The notes beneath the pieces were generated by a model. It was not told where the DNA came from. It ran no database searches and was given only the letters and a program-made list of their open reading frames with translations. Of a DNA stretch of 64,000 bases, positions 16,736 through 26,852 are shown piece after piece. Location of the stretch: contig NZ_CYSR01000031.1 of NCBI RefSeq assembly GCF_001458395.1, positions 1 through 64,000 on the forward strand, written 5' to 3'. Each line of letters starts with the position of its first letter. The stretch's first letter is position 1. A program made the position numbers and the translations under genes. Source of the DNA: Leisingera aquaemixtae. Its GTDB lineage: Bacteria; Pseudomonadota; Alphaproteobacteria; Rhodobacterales; Rhodobacteraceae.

Positions 16736-16764
16736 CTTGCAGGGCCGTTTTCACGTCCCTATAT
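16736..16764 (+). promoter_or_regulatory. RpoH (sigma-32) type promoter of dnaK
   Basis: CTTG at 16736-16739 and CCTATAT at 16758-16764, close to the alphaproteobacterial heat-shock consensus CTTG-N17-CYTATNT. It lies about 110 bases before the dnaK ATG. Confidence 0.7.
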
Positions 16765-16876
16765 ACGCCGGGACGCGGCAAGGTGCAGACCAAACCGCAA
16801 CTTCAGATCGGGGCCGGGATGCCGCAACGGGTTCAGGCCTCGGGTAATCGCCTTGAGTAAATGTAAGGGATCGAAC

Positions 16877-18799
16877 ATGAGCAAAGTTATCGGCATTGAC
16901 CTGGGTACCACCAACTCCTGCGTGGCCATCATGGATGGCTCCCAGCCCCGCGTGATCGAAAACGCCGAGGGCGCGCGCACCACCCCGTCGATTGTCGCCT
17001 TCACCGATGAAGAGCGTCTGGTCGGCCAGCCTGCCAAGCGCCAGGCGGTGACCAACCCCGACAACACTGTTTTCGGCGTCAAGCGCCTGATCGGCCGCCG
17101 GTTTGACGACCCCGCTGTCGCAAAAGACAAGAAAATGGTGCCGTTCTCCATCGTGAACGGCGGCAACGGCGACGCATGGGTCGAAGCAAAGGGTGAGAAA
17201 TACTCCCCGTCGCAAATCTCCGCTTTCACCCTGGGCAAGATGAAGGAAACCGCGGAATCCTACCTGGGCGAGGAAGTCACCCAGGCGGTGATCACCGTGC
17301 CTGCCTACTTCAACGACGCCCAGCGTCAGGCCACCAAAGACGCCGGCAAGATCGCGGGCCTCGAAGTGCTGCGCATCATCAACGAGCCGACCGCGGCTGC
17401 GCTGGCCTATGGCCTGGACAAAGAGAACACCCAGACCATCGCCGTTTATGACCTCGGCGGCGGCACCTTCGACGTGACCATTCTGGAAATCGACGACGGC
17501 CTGTTCGAAGTGAAGTCGACCAACGGCGACACCTTCCTGGGCGGCGAAGACTTCGACATGCGCATCGTCAACTACCTGGCGGATGAGTTCAAAAAGGAAA
17601 ACGGCGTCGATCTGTCCAAGGACAAGATGGCTCTGCAGCGCCTGAAAGAGGCTGCAGAAAAAGCCAAGATCGAACTGTCCTCCACTTCGCAGACCGAGAT
17701 CAACCAGCCGTTCATCTCGATGGACCCGTCCTCGGGCCAGCCGCTGCACATGGTGATGAAGCTGACCCGCGCCAAGCTGGAAAGCCTGGTTTCCGACCTG
17801 ATCAAGCGTTCGATGGACCCCTGCAAGGCGGCTCTCAAGGATGCAGGCCTCTCCGCCTCCGACATTGACGAGGTGGTTCTGGTCGGCGGCATGACCCGGA
17901 TGCCGCGTGTCATCGAGGAAGTGACCAAGTTCTTCGGCAAGGAGCCGCACAAGGGTGTGAACCCGGATGAAGTGGTTGCCATGGGCGCCGCGATCCAGGC
18001 CGGCGTTCTGCAGGGCGACGTCAAGGACGTGGTGCTGCTCGACGTGACCCCGCTGTCGCTGGGCATCGAAACCCTAGGCGGCGTCTTCACCCGCCTGATC
18101 GACCGCAACACCACCATCCCGACCAAGAAGTCGCAGGTGTTCTCGACCGCGGAAGACAACCAGAACGCCGTGACCATCCGCGTGTTCCAGGGCGAGCGTG
18201 AAATGGCTGCCGACAACAAGATGCTCGGCCAGTTCAACCTGGAAGACATCCCGCCGGCACCGCGCGGCATGCCGCAGATCGAAGTGACCTTTGACATCGA
18301 CGCCAACGGCATCGTGTCGGTCGGCGCCAAGGACAAGGCGACCGGCAAGGAACAGCAGATCACCATCCAGGCATCCGGCGGCCTGTCCGACGACGACATC
18401 GAAAAGATGGTCAAGGACGCCGAAGCCAACGCCGAGGCGGACAAGGAACGCCGCGAGCTGGTGGAAGCCAAGAACCAGGCCGAATCGCTGATCCACTCGA
18501 CCGAGAAATCGGTGGAAGAGCACGGCGACAAGGTCGACCCGTCCACCGTCGAAGTGATCGAACTGGCCGTGGCTGCGCTGAAGGACGATCTGGAGAACGA
18601 GAAATCGTCCGCCGAGAAGATCAAGTCCGGCATCCAGAACGTCACCGAGGCCGCGATGAAGCTGGGCGAGGCGATCTACAAGGCGCAGGCCGAAGAAGCC
18701 GAGGAAGAGCCCGCAGCCGCGGATAATGCGTCCGCAGGCCCGGCCGATGACGACATTGTTGACGCCGAATTTGAAGACCTGGACGACGACAAGCGCTAA
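16877..18799 (+). CDS. dnaK: Molecular chaperone DnaK (Hsp70)
   Basis: ATP-driven chaperone. The 640-residue protein has the nucleotide-binding domain (about 1-385: [43 protein letters not shown]), the [11 protein letters not shown] linker, substrate domain (about 395-505) and lid ending in an acidic tail ([15 protein letters not shown]). An in-frame ATG lies 24 bases upstream, but [10 protein letters not shown] at 16877 matches the family start. It is preceded by an RpoH promoter and followed by a strong hairpin and dnaJ 77 bases later. Confidence 0.98.
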   Translation: MSKVIGIDLGTTNSCVAIMDGSQPRVIENAEGARTTPSIVAFTDEERLVGQPAKRQAVTNPDNTVFGVKRLIGRRFDDPAVAKDKKMVPFSIVNGGNGDAWVEAKGEKYSPSQISAFTLGKMKETAESYLGEEVTQAVITVPAYFNDAQRQATKDAGKIAGLEVLRIINEPTAAALAYGLDKENTQTIAVYDLGGGTFDVTILEIDDGLFEVKSTNGDTFLGGEDFDMRIVNYLADEFKKENGVDLSKDKMALQRLKEAAEKAKIELSSTSQTEINQPFISMDPSSGQPLHMVMKLTRAKLESLVSDLIKRSMDPCKAALKDAGLSASDIDEVVLVGGMTRMPRVIEEVTKFFGKEPHKGVNPDEVVAMGAAIQAGVLQGDVKDVVLLDVTPLSLGIETLGGVFTRLIDRNTTIPTKKSQVFSTAEDNQNAVTIRVFQGEREMAADNKMLGQFNLEDIPPAPRGMPQIEVTFDIDANGIVSVGAKDKATGKEQQITIQASGGLSDDDIEKMVKDAEANAEADKERRELVEAKNQAESLIHSTEKSVEEHGDKVDPSTVEVIELAVAALKDDLENEKSSAEKIKSGIQNVTEAAMKLGEAIYKAQAEEAEEEPAAADNASAGPADDDIVDAEFEDLDDDKR

Positions 18800-18821
18800 C
18801 GCCTGACACTCAGGCCAAAGC

Positions 18822-18853
18822 GGGCCGGTCCGTACCCCGGACCGGCCCATTTT
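18822..18853 (+). terminator. Intercistronic hairpin between dnaK and dnaJ
   Basis: GGGCCGGTCCG / CGGACCGGCCC, 11-bp perfect stem, TACCC loop, then ATTTTC. It may reduce read-through into dnaJ or protect the dnaK mRNA 3' end; the T-run is short. Confidence 0.6.
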
Positions 18854-18876
18854 CGTTGAGGCAGATGGGGTAACCG

Positions 18877-20034
18877 ATGTCAAAACGCGACTATTACGAC
18901 GTTCTCGGGGTAGCCAAAGGCGCCACCGCTGACGAAATCAAAAAAGGCTTTCGCAAGAAGGCCAAGGAACTGCATCCCGACCGGAACAAGGACAATCCGG
19001 ACGCCGAGGCGCAGTTCAAAGAGGCCAATGAGGCCTACGACGTTCTGAAGGACGCTGACAAAAAGGCGGCCTACGACCGCTTTGGCCATGCCGCCTTTGA
19101 AAACGGCATGGGCAGCGGCCAGCGCGGCGGCCACGGCCAGGGCTTTGGCGGCGGCGATTTCTCCTCCGCCTTCTCGGATGTGTTCGACGATCTGTTCGGC
19201 GACTTCATGGGCGGCCAGCGCGGCGGCGGCGGACGGCAGCGGGCCGCCCGCGGTGCCGACTTGCGGTATAACCTGCGGGTCTCGCTCGAAGAGGCCTTTT
19301 CCGGCCTGCACAAGACCATCAAGGTGCCGACGTCAGTGGCCTGCTCCTCTTGCGAGGGCACCGGCGCCGAAGGCGGGGTCGAGCCGACCAACTGCCCGAC
19401 CTGCTCCGGCATGGGCAAGGTCCGCGCGCAGCAGGGCTTCTTCACCGTCGAACGCACCTGCCCGACCTGTTCGGGCCTGGGCCAGATCATCAAGAACCCG
19501 TGCAAATCCTGCCATGGCCACGGCCGGGTGGAAAAGGACCGCTCGCTGTCGGTGAACATTCCGGCAGGCGTCGAAACCGGCACCCGCATCCGCCTGGCAG
19601 GCGAAGGCGAAGCCGGCCTGCGCGGCGGCCCTCCGGGCGACCTCTACATCTTTGTCGAGGTCTCGGCGCATAAGCTGTTCGAGCGTGACGGCAACAACCT
19701 CTACTGCCGGGTGCCGGTCAGCATGGCCAAGGCAGCACTTGGCGGCTCCATCGAGGTGCCGACCATCGACGGCGGCCGCGGCCGGGTGCAGATCCCCGAG
19801 GGCAGCCAGTCGGGCCGTCAGATGCGCCTGCGCGGCAAGGGCATGCCGGCGCTCCGTGGCGGCGCCACCGGCGACATGTTCATCGAACTGGCGGTGGAAA
19901 CCCCGATGAACCTCACCACGCGCCAGAAGGAGCTTCTGCGCGAGTTCGAGGACATCTCCGCGGAAAACACCAACCCCGAATCCCGCAGCTTCTTCTCTTC
20001 GGTGAAAAGCTTCTGGGACGGAATGAAAGGCTGA
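18877..20034 (+). CDS. dnaJ: Co-chaperone DnaJ (Hsp40)
   Basis: Stimulates DnaK ATPase and delivers substrates. The 385-residue protein has the full type I layout: J domain (about 1-70, LHPDRNKDN with HPD), Gly/Phe region (about 75-135), zinc region with four CxxCxGxG motifs ([32 protein letters not shown], about 150-215) and two C-terminal beta domains ([20 protein letters not shown]). It shares the dnaK transcript through the hairpin region and is closed by a strong terminator. Confidence 0.97.
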   Translation: MSKRDYYDVLGVAKGATADEIKKGFRKKAKELHPDRNKDNPDAEAQFKEANEAYDVLKDADKKAAYDRFGHAAFENGMGSGQRGGHGQGFGGGDFSSAFSDVFDDLFGDFMGGQRGGGGRQRAARGADLRYNLRVSLEEAFSGLHKTIKVPTSVACSSCEGTGAEGGVEPTNCPTCSGMGKVRAQQGFFTVERTCPTCSGLGQIIKNPCKSCHGHGRVEKDRSLSVNIPAGVETGTRIRLAGEGEAGLRGGPPGDLYIFVEVSAHKLFERDGNNLYCRVPVSMAKAALGGSIEVPTIDGGRGRVQIPEGSQSGRQMRLRGKGMPALRGGATGDMFIELAVETPMNLTTRQKELLREFEDISAENTNPESRSFFSSVKSFWDGMKG

Positions 20035-20066
20035 GGCCGGGGTTTTGCCCAGCTGAGCCGCAGATG

Positions 20067-20095
20067 AAAGCGCCCCTGCCGGGGCGCTTTTTCTT
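20067..20095 (+). terminator. Rho-independent terminator after dnaJ
   Basis: AAAGCGCCCC / GGGGCGCTTT around TGCC, followed by TTCTT. Ends the dnaKJ operon about 35 bases after the stop. Confidence 0.85.
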
Positions 20096-20278
20096 TAGCG
20101 CTCCGCCCGAACCTATTGCCAGCCGGCCGCGGCAGAATCCAGGCACGCCGCACCGCGGCGGTGCACAGGGGGTGTACAGGGGGTGCACGCCTGTCACCCC
20201 CGCTCTGCCGCCGCATCGCGGCGTACCTTGCGGCGGGAGTTAACACTTCCTCAACCATGATGGCGGCACTATGGCAGT

Positions 20279-21043
20279 ATGGCACAGGATCCCGCATTCG
20301 AGGACGTCTCCCTGCCGCTGTTTCCCGGCGGCGACGACACCCCTGCGGCCCCCCTGTCTCCGGGCCGCCTGCCCTCCTACATCAAGGACCACCGCGCCCG
20401 CCTGCGCGAGCGCTTCATGCAGGGCGGCGCCGCGGCAATGCCGGATTACGAGCTGCTGGAGCTGCTCCTGTTCCGCTCCATCCCGCGCCGGGACGTCAAA
20501 CCTCTGGCGCGGCAACTACTTGATACCTTTGGCGATTTCAACCGCGTGGTGACTGCCTCACCGGAACGTCTGGCGAGTGTCAAAGGCATCGGCGATGCCG
20601 TCATCATCGATTTCAAAGTGTTGGAGGCTGCAGCCCACCGGATGGCCCGCGCCCGGGTGATGCAGCGGCAGGTGATCTCCAGCTGGGACGCGCTGCTGGA
20701 CTATTGCCACACCACCATGGCCCACCGCGAGACGGAGCAGTTCCGTATCCTGTTCCTGGACCGCAAGAACGTGCTGATCGCGGACGAGGAACAGGCCCGT
20801 GGCACCGTCGATCACGTTCCCGTATACCCGCGGGAGGTCGCCAAACGCGCCCTTGAGTTGAACGCCAGCGCCTTGATTTTAGTGCACAATCACCCGTCCG
20901 GCGACCCCACACCATCGGACAGTGACATCGGCATGACGGACCAGATCCAGGCCGCCCTCACCGCACTTGGCATCACCCTGCACGACCACCTGATCATCGG
21001 CAAATCCACCGAACTCAGCTTCCGCGCCCAGGGGCTTCTCTAG
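20279..21043 (+). CDS. radC: RadC/YsxA-family JAB1/MPN-domain protein
   Basis: The 254-residue protein has a helix-hairpin-helix-like N-terminal part (about 60-110, ERLASVKGIGDAVIIDFKVL) and a C-terminal MPN domain with the metalloprotease-type JAMM motif LVHNHPSGDPTPSDSD. Despite its name the family is not established as a DNA-repair enzyme; its biochemical role is open. It has its own 5' region after the dnaJ terminator and is convergent with the binding-protein/OmpA gene. Confidence 0.9.
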   Translation: MAQDPAFEDVSLPLFPGGDDTPAAPLSPGRLPSYIKDHRARLRERFMQGGAAAMPDYELLELLLFRSIPRRDVKPLARQLLDTFGDFNRVVTASPERLASVKGIGDAVIIDFKVLEAAAHRMARARVMQRQVISSWDALLDYCHTTMAHRETEQFRILFLDRKNVLIADEEQARGTVDHVPVYPREVAKRALELNASALILVHNHPSGDPTPSDSDIGMTDQIQAALTALGITLHDHLIIGKSTELSFRAQGLL

Positions 21044-21050
21044 CGCGGCC

Positions 21051-21127
21051 GCACCGCGCGCCAGCGCGGTGCCCGGCCCAAGGGGTTGCAGGGCATCCCT
21101 GATGCCTTGCCAAACGCGCGGGAGCGC
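21051..21127 (+). repeat. Dispersed two-hairpin repeat, copy C
   Basis: Stem-loop 1 is perfect (GCACCGCGC / GCGCGGTGC around GCCA); linker CCGGCCCAAGG; stem-loop 2 GCAGGGCATC / GATGCCTTGC around CCT with one G-T pair; end GCGCGGGAGCGC. It starts eight bases after the radC stop and fills the gap to the convergent gene. Confidence 0.65.
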
Positions 21128-21143
21128 GCCCGGCGTGCCGCTC

Positions 21144-22697
21144 CTAGCGCACCCAGACCTCGACCCGGCGGTTGATCTGGCGGCCCCAGGCGCTGTCATC
21201 ACAGGCCATCGGCAGCGCCTCGCCAAAGCCCTCGGTCCGGATCCGAACCCGGCTGATATCGGCAGTCTCGGCGGCCTTCACCACTGCGTCACGCACTGCG
21301 CCCGCGCGTTTCAGCGCGATCTGCCGGTTGCCCTCCGCAGGCCCGACACCGTCGGAAAACCCCGCAAAAACAATCTCCTTGGCATCAAATTCCCCGGCTT
21401 CCAGCGCCCGGGCCAGCTGCTCGATATTGCTGCGGGACTGCGCATCCGGGCGGGCTGAGCCGGGCTCGAACCGGAAGGAGGCTGTCAGCCGCCGCATCCC
21501 GCCCAGCACCGTGACCAGCCGCTGCAGCTCTTCCAGCCCGGCCTCACCCTCTGCGGCCAGGATCGCATTGGCAAAGCGGCTGCCCTGGCGGCTGACCGGG
21601 ATCAGCTCCGGCGCCTGGTCCACGAACCCCGCCCGGCGGATCACTGCCTGCGCCGCAGGCCCGCGGACATAGGTCAGGAAATCCCGCGCCACCTTGGGCA
21701 GGCGGCGGGCCGGCAGATACAGGAACATCGGCACCGTCAGCGGATAATCCTCGGTCTTCACCGCCCAGCGGCTGGCCTGCAGGGAAAACCCGCACGGCCC
21801 CGTCAGCGTCAGCATCCGCGCCGCGCCCTTCTCCGCATAGCTGGCGATGCCGATGGAAAACGGGTCGACCAGAACCTGGCGCACCAGTGTGCTGCTGCGG
21901 TCGTGACGCCGGATCTGCGGCGCGAACCCGGCGCCAAAAGGCGCCATCAGCTTATCCTCCACCGCCTGCGCCAGCCCGGAGCCGGACACTGGCATATGCA
22001 GGGAAATCGGCGCGTCGGGGCCGCCAAGCTCCTTCCAGTTGGCAATCCGGCCGGACAGAACCTGCGCCAGTTGCGGCAAGGAAATCTCCCGCACCGGGTT
22101 GCCGGGCGCCACAACCGGCACAAAGGCGTCCAGCGCCAGCACGCGGCTGCGGCCAGGTCCGGTCAAATCCCCCAGCTGCGCGGCGCGGGCGGCCTTTTGC
22201 TCCAGCGGGCGGATCTCGCGCAGCGCCATCGCCACATCGGCCTCATCCACGATCAGCGCCGCAAACCCGGCATCGGTATTGCTGGCCGTGAAGGTGAACC
22301 GGGCAGCCGGCTGCTGGCCGCGCAGCAGGACATGGCTGAAGTTGCCCTGCGGCAGCGGTTCGCGCCGGGTCTGGTAGCCGTTGCGCAGCGCGAACCCCTC
22401 GATCAGCGCCGGCAGCAGCACTTCGGACATGGTGGATGACCCCGCCAGGGTGATCTCCGCCACAAACCCGGACAGGCTGGGACAGCCCGGCCCCTCGCAG
22501 TACACGCCGGAGCCGTCCACGGTGAGTTCGCCGAACTGGGTCTGCACCCGGTAAAACTCGCCGTCGAAGCCCAGCAGCGTGCCGGTGATCTCAACCGCGC
22601 CATCCGGCGAAGAGAGGGTGACATCCTCGGCCGCAAGCGCGCGCGCGAAAGCCGCCAGAAAAAGTGCGGCGCAGACGGCCGCACGCAAGAAGGTCAT
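21144..22697 (-). CDS. PstS-like periplasmic binding protein fused to an OmpA domain
   Basis: A 517-residue exported protein: Sec signal peptide (VCAALFLAAFARALA), a short beta-rich segment (about 25-75), a phosphate-type solute-binding domain (about 80-385: LAGSSTMSEVLLPALIEGF, ALDAFVPVVAPGNPV, LSGRIANWKELGGPDAPI, GFSLQASRWAV) and a C-terminal OmpA/MotB peptidoglycan-binding domain (about 400-515: IVFAGFSDGVGPAEGNRQIA). The layout suggests a binding lobe tethered to the cell wall. There is no Pst permease nearby, so transport is not implied; the ligand (phosphate or another anion) is unknown. Confidence 0.8.
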   Translation of the reverse strand: MTFLRAAVCAALFLAAFARALAAEDVTLSSPDGAVEITGTLLGFDGEFYRVQTQFGELTVDGSGVYCEGPGCPSLSGFVAEITLAGSSTMSEVLLPALIEGFALRNGYQTRREPLPQGNFSHVLLRGQQPAARFTFTASNTDAGFAALIVDEADVAMALREIRPLEQKAARAAQLGDLTGPGRSRVLALDAFVPVVAPGNPVREISLPQLAQVLSGRIANWKELGGPDAPISLHMPVSGSGLAQAVEDKLMAPFGAGFAPQIRRHDRSSTLVRQVLVDPFSIGIASYAEKGAARMLTLTGPCGFSLQASRWAVKTEDYPLTVPMFLYLPARRLPKVARDFLTYVRGPAAQAVIRRAGFVDQAPELIPVSRQGSRFANAILAAEGEAGLEELQRLVTVLGGMRRLTASFRFEPGSARPDAQSRSNIEQLARALEAGEFDAKEIVFAGFSDGVGPAEGNRQIALKRAGAVRDAVVKAAETADISRVRIRTEGFGEALPMACDDSAWGRQINRRVEVWVR

Positions 22698-22721
22698 ATG
22701 GATACCTGAAGTTACTGCAAA

Positions 22722-23627
22722 TCAGTTTGAGGCGATTTTCAGGTCTTCCACCAGATTATTCAACACCAGAAAACTGCCCTGAGCATCGCAATCCGGCATT
22801 GCAATCACCAGATCCCGGCTGCTGAGCCGTCCGCCGCTCAGCTGCAGCGCCTGGGCCGAAATATCGCGGCCGCAGTTGAGGCCCGTCACCTCCGCTTCGG
22901 CGGTCAGGGAGACCGTGCCGGAGCGGCCTGGGTGGCTGGCCGGCACACTGTAGATTTCGGCGATCCGCGGCGCCAGAAGGCTGGCATCACCAAGCCGGAT
23001 CACCTGCCCGGCAGCTGCGCCGGGCACCGCCCCGTGCCAGACATGGCCGGTGCTGTCATACCCCGCGCCGAACTCCCGGGCGTGGATTTCAAGGCCGCTG
23101 CTGCCGCTCCACTGCAGAACCACGCGCTCCACGGTCTCCGCGTCCGCAGCTTCGGCAACGGCAACCGCACCGCCTCCGCTAGCGGTCTCCGCAATATAAA
23201 CCGCGGTCCGCGTCAGGGCCGGAACCTGCGCTGCGAAGTGCCCGGACCGGTCCAGTGCGGCGGTGAAGGTCATGCCGCTGTGATGCACGGTCAAGCGCTC
23301 GCCGCCGTGGCACGGCGCGGAAACGGTGAGGGACACCATGGCCATGGGGCCAGCTTCAGCCGCTGCTGTCACATTGCAGGCGCCGGGCTGCGCCAGAGGC
23401 GCGGATTGCGGCTGTGCGTCAGAAAGGGCCGGTTCAGCCCGGCGGGAGGTCAGGGTGATATTCTCGATCTTGAGTTCAGCCGGCCCGGGTTCGGGCGGCA
23501 GCTGCGGGTCCGCTGCGGCAGCCGCCTCCCCCGCCCAGCGGGGGCTGGATGCCTGCATAAAGAACCCGATGCCCAAGGCGCACGCCAGTGTCATCGCACT
23601 TGTCAGCACCACCTGTTTGCTCAGCAT
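22722..23627 (-). CDS. Hypothetical exported or membrane-anchored protein
   Basis: The 301-residue protein has an N-terminal hydrophobic segment (about 8-25, LTSAMTLACALGIGFFMQ) that could be a signal anchor, then an Ala/Pro-rich linker (about 30-90) and a beta-rich remainder with four cysteines (GACNVT, APCHGG, LNCGRD, MPDCDA) that could form two disulfides in the periplasm. I recognise no named domain. It lies 24 bases upstream of the PstS/OmpA gene on the same strand, so the two are probably co-transcribed and may work together in the envelope. Confidence 0.6.
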   Translation of the reverse strand: MLSKQVVLTSAMTLACALGIGFFMQASSPRWAGEAAAAADPQLPPEPGPAELKIENITLTSRRAEPALSDAQPQSAPLAQPGACNVTAAAEAGPMAMVSLTVSAPCHGGERLTVHHSGMTFTAALDRSGHFAAQVPALTRTAVYIAETASGGGAVAVAEAADAETVERVVLQWSGSSGLEIHAREFGAGYDSTGHVWHGAVPGAAAGQVIRLGDASLLAPRIAEIYSVPASHPGRSGTVSLTAEAEVTGLNCGRDISAQALQLSGGRLSSRDLVIAMPDCDAQGSFLVLNNLVEDLKIASN

Positions 23628-23778
23628 GGGATCCTCCTGAACCTGTCTGTCGAAGCAAGCTTGGCTGAAAATGCCGGCCGGTTTGTGGCCTCAACCGGGA
23701 GAGATTCCGGCAAATGCGGCAGCTTTGCCATCATTGTTGCAGAGGCGGAAACAACAACGCGGGAGCGCAAGCGGGGAA

Positions 23779-23864
23779 CTCCCGCGCCTGCGGGCGCCCT
23801 GGCTGCGCCAGAAACTCCCTGGCAGCCTTGGGCGTGGCGCTGCGCATCGCGCAGCGCTACGCCC
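23779..23864 (-). repeat. Dispersed two-hairpin repeat, copy D
   Basis: On the - strand: stem-loop 1 (shared with copy E), CCACGCCCAAGGCTGCCA, a TGGCGCAGCCA-containing hairpin and GCAGGCGCGGGAG. Very similar to copy B over GCCCAAGGCYGCCA and GGCGCAGCCA. Together with copy E it occupies the 349-base gap downstream of secA; no gene is apparent there. Confidence 0.6.
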
Positions 23865-23907
23865 AACGGGAGCGGTCTTTGGACAAGGACCGGCGACGGG
23901 CGGGAGT
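23830..23907 (+). repeat. Dispersed two-hairpin repeat, copy E (inverted partner of copy D)
   Basis: Shares stem-loop 1 with copy D: 16-base arms 23830-23845 and 23849-23864 around ATC, pairing fully with one G-T. Then GCCCAACGGGA, a CGGTC/GACCG hairpin, and GACGGGCGGGAG, the variant also seen in copy A. Copies D and E diverge from the shared hairpin. Confidence 0.55.
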
Positions 23908-23976
23908 ACTCCCCCTCCGCGGCCGGGCGGCAGGTTCCGGTGTTTTGGCCGGACCCTGAGTGTTCGGGGCCTGCGG

Positions 23977-26676
23977 TCAGGCGAGGCTGCCGTGGCAGTG
24001 CTTAAACTTCTTGCCGGAGCCGCAGGGGCATTTGTCGTTGCGCGAGGGGTTGCCCCACGTGGAGGGATCATCCTCGGCAAAGCCCGGTACGGGTTCTTCT
24101 GCGGCGGCTTCAGCAGGGGCAGGCGCGGCCGCCATCTTCTGCATCGCAGCCTGCCGGGCCGCCATTTCCATCAGCATCTGCTGCTGCTCTTCCTCGGTCA
24201 TCGGGCGCACCCGGCTCAGCTGCTGAGACACTTCCTCGCGCAGGGAGTCGAGCATGCTTTCAAACAGCTGGAAGCTCTCGTTCTTGTACTCATTGAGCGG
24301 ATCGCGCTGCGCGTAGCCGCGGAACCCGACAACCGAGCGCAGATGCTCCAGCGTCAGCAGGTGTTCGCGCCATTTCTTGTCGATGGTCTGCAGCAGCACC
24401 TGCTTTTCAATGTTGCGCATGTTCTCCGGACCAAAGGCCTCGGCCTTTTCCGCCATCAGCTTGTCGGAGGCCTCCACCAGGCGCTCGCGGATCTGCTCGT
24501 CATCGACGCCTTCTTCGGCGGCCCATGCCGCCACCGGCACCTCGATGCCCAGCATCTCGCGCACTTGCTCCTGCAGGCCCGCGGTGTCCCACTGGTCCGC
24601 ATAGGTCTTGGGCGGCATGTGGGTGTCGAGCAAGTCGTCGATCACCTCGTGGCGCATGTCGTCGACGATTTCGGACAGGTCCTCGGCTGCCATGATCTCG
24701 CGGCGCTGGCTGAAGATCACCTTGCGCTGGTCGTTCATCACGTCGTCGAACTTCAGCACGTTCTTGCGCATGTCGAAGTTGCGGCCCTCGACCTTGGCCT
24801 GGGCGCGTTCCAGAGACTTGTTCACCCAGGGGTGAATGATCGCCTCGCCTTCCTTCATGCCCAGCGACGACAACAGCTTGTCCAACCGTTCGGAACCGAA
24901 GATGCGCATCAGGTCGTCTTCGAGGCTGAGGTAGAAGCGGGTGCGGCCCGGGTCGCCCTGGCGGCCCGAACGGCCGCGCAGCTGGTTGTCGATGCGGCGG
25001 CTTTCGTGGCGCTCGGACGCCATAACAAACAGCCCGCCGGCATCCAGCACTTTCTGCTTTTCCTCGGCGTGCTTGGCTTCCTCAGCCGCACGCAGCTGGG
25101 CCGGATCCGCATCGGGGTTTGCCTCCAGCGCCTCCAGCACCTTCAATTCGACGTTGCCGCCCAGCTGAATGTCGGTACCGCGGCCGGCCATGTTGGTGGC
25201 GATGGTCACCGCGCCAAAGCGGCCGGCATCGGCGACGATCTGCGCTTCCTGCTCATGGTGGCGGGCGTTCAGCACGTTGTGCGGGATGCCTTCCTTCTCC
25301 AGCAGCTGGCTCAGCAGCTCTGATTTCTCGATCGAGGTGGTGCCCAGGAGGACCGGCTGGCCCTTCTCATTTGCCTTCTTGGCTTCCTTGATCATCGCCT
25401 CGTATTTCTCGCGGGCGGTGCGGTAGACCTGATCGTCCTCGTCCACCCGCGCGATCGGGCGGTTGGTCGGCACTTCGACCACGCCGAGGCTGTAGATTTC
25501 GGCGAATTCCTCAGCCTCGGTCATCGCAGTGCCGGTCATGCCCGACAGCTTGTCGTAGAGGCGGAAGTAGTTCTGGAAGGTGACAGAGGCCAGAGTGGTA
25601 TTTTCGGGCTGGATCTGCACGTCTTCCTTGGCCTCGATGGCCTGGTGCAGCCCTTCGGACAGGCGGCGGCCCGGCATCATGCGGCCAGTGAATTCGTCGA
25701 TCAGCACCACCTGGCCGTCGCGGACGATATAGTCCTTGTCGCGCTGAAACAGCTTGTGCGCGCGCAGGGCCTGGTTCACGTGGTGAACGACGGTTGTGCT
25801 TTCGGGATCGTAGAGCGAGGCCTCTTCTTCCAAGAGCCCATGCTGGCGCAGCGTCTGCTCCAGATACTCGTTGCCGTCCTCGGTGAAAGTCACACCGCGG
25901 GTTTTCTCGTCGACCTCAAAGTGCTCCTCCGACAGCAGCGGGATCATCTTGTCGATGGTCGCGTACAGCTCGGAGCGGTCCTCGGCGGGGCCAGAAATGA
26001 TCAGCGGGGTGCGGGCCTCGTCAATCAGGATCGAGTCCACCTCGTCGACGATGGCAAAGTTGTGCTGCTTCTGGAACACCTGATCCAGCGACGGTTTCAT
26101 GTTGTCGCGCAAGTAATCGAAGCCCAGTTCGTTGTTGGTGGCATAGGTGACGTCGCAGCCATAGGCGGCCATCTTCTCGGCGTCGGCCTGGCCGGACCAG
26201 ATCACGCCGGTGGTCATGCCGAGCTGGGCAAACACCTTGCCCATCCATTCGCTGTCGCGCTTGGCCAGGTATTCGTTCACCGTGACCACATGCACGCCCT
26301 TGCCGGTCAGCGCGTTCAGATAGGCCGGGAAAGTCGCCACGAGGGTTTTGCCCTCGCCGGTCTTCATCTCGGAAATGTTGCCCTGATGCAGGAACACGCC
26401 GCCCATCAGCTGGGTGTCAAAGGCGCGCAGGCCCAGGGCCCGCTTGGCCGCTTCGCGCACGTTGGCAAAAGCCTCCGGCAGCAGCGCGTCCAGGCTTTCG
26501 CCGTCCAAGGCGCGCTTGCGCAGCTCGTCAGTCTTGCCGATCAGCCCGTCATCGCTGAGCTTCGCGAACTCGTCCTCCAGCGCGTTGATCTGTGCGATCA
26601 GCGGCCGCGTCGCCTTGATCCTACGGTCGTTCGGCGTGCCGAAAACCTTTTTGGCGAGTGTTCCGAAACCCAGCAT
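23977..26676 (-). CDS. secA: Protein translocase ATPase SecA
   Basis: Motor of Sec-dependent export. The 899-residue sequence has nucleotide-binding domain 1 ([35 protein letters not shown]), the preprotein cross-linking region, nucleotide-binding domain 2 ([29 protein letters not shown]), helical scaffold and a C-terminal SEC-C zinc finger ([16 protein letters not shown]) for SecB/lipid contact. The frame is open a further 53 codons upstream, but ATG 26676 ([18 protein letters not shown]) is the family start. Divergent from the parvulin gene. Confidence 0.98.
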   Translation of the reverse strand: MLGFGTLAKKVFGTPNDRRIKATRPLIAQINALEDEFAKLSDDGLIGKTDELRKRALDGESLDALLPEAFANVREAAKRALGLRAFDTQLMGGVFLHQGNISEMKTGEGKTLVATFPAYLNALTGKGVHVVTVNEYLAKRDSEWMGKVFAQLGMTTGVIWSGQADAEKMAAYGCDVTYATNNELGFDYLRDNMKPSLDQVFQKQHNFAIVDEVDSILIDEARTPLIISGPAEDRSELYATIDKMIPLLSEEHFEVDEKTRGVTFTEDGNEYLEQTLRQHGLLEEEASLYDPESTTVVHHVNQALRAHKLFQRDKDYIVRDGQVVLIDEFTGRMMPGRRLSEGLHQAIEAKEDVQIQPENTTLASVTFQNYFRLYDKLSGMTGTAMTEAEEFAEIYSLGVVEVPTNRPIARVDEDDQVYRTAREKYEAMIKEAKKANEKGQPVLLGTTSIEKSELLSQLLEKEGIPHNVLNARHHEQEAQIVADAGRFGAVTIATNMAGRGTDIQLGGNVELKVLEALEANPDADPAQLRAAEEAKHAEEKQKVLDAGGLFVMASERHESRRIDNQLRGRSGRQGDPGRTRFYLSLEDDLMRIFGSERLDKLLSSLGMKEGEAIIHPWVNKSLERAQAKVEGRNFDMRKNVLKFDDVMNDQRKVIFSQRREIMAAEDLSEIVDDMRHEVIDDLLDTHMPPKTYADQWDTAGLQEQVREMLGIEVPVAAWAAEEGVDDEQIRERLVEASDKLMAEKAEAFGPENMRNIEKQVLLQTIDKKWREHLLTLEHLRSVVGFRGYAQRDPLNEYKNESFQLFESMLDSLREEVSQQLSRVRPMTEEEQQQMLMEMAARQAAMQKMAAAPAPAEAAAEEPVPGFAEDDPSTWGNPSRNDKCPCGSGKKFKHCHGSLA

Positions 26677-26852
26677 GTTTTCTCCAGCGATCCTATCTCC
26701 GGCCTTTGCATCGGGCAGGCTTGCCCGCCATGTCCGCAACCCATAAACAAGGTGGAAAGACGGTCCTGCCAATGGCCTCAGAGCGATGTAAGCGGCAGGG
26801 TTTAGAGTGTCAACGGCACGCCCCCCGGCGGCCAAGGAATAGGAAGATTTCT

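Noticed and set aside
26736-26768. CTTG...CCCATAAA before the parvulin gene as a second heat-shock promoter type
   Set aside because: Spacing is acceptable but the -10 lacks the TATNT pattern seen at dnaK and hslO, and such a match is expected by chance in this much sequence.
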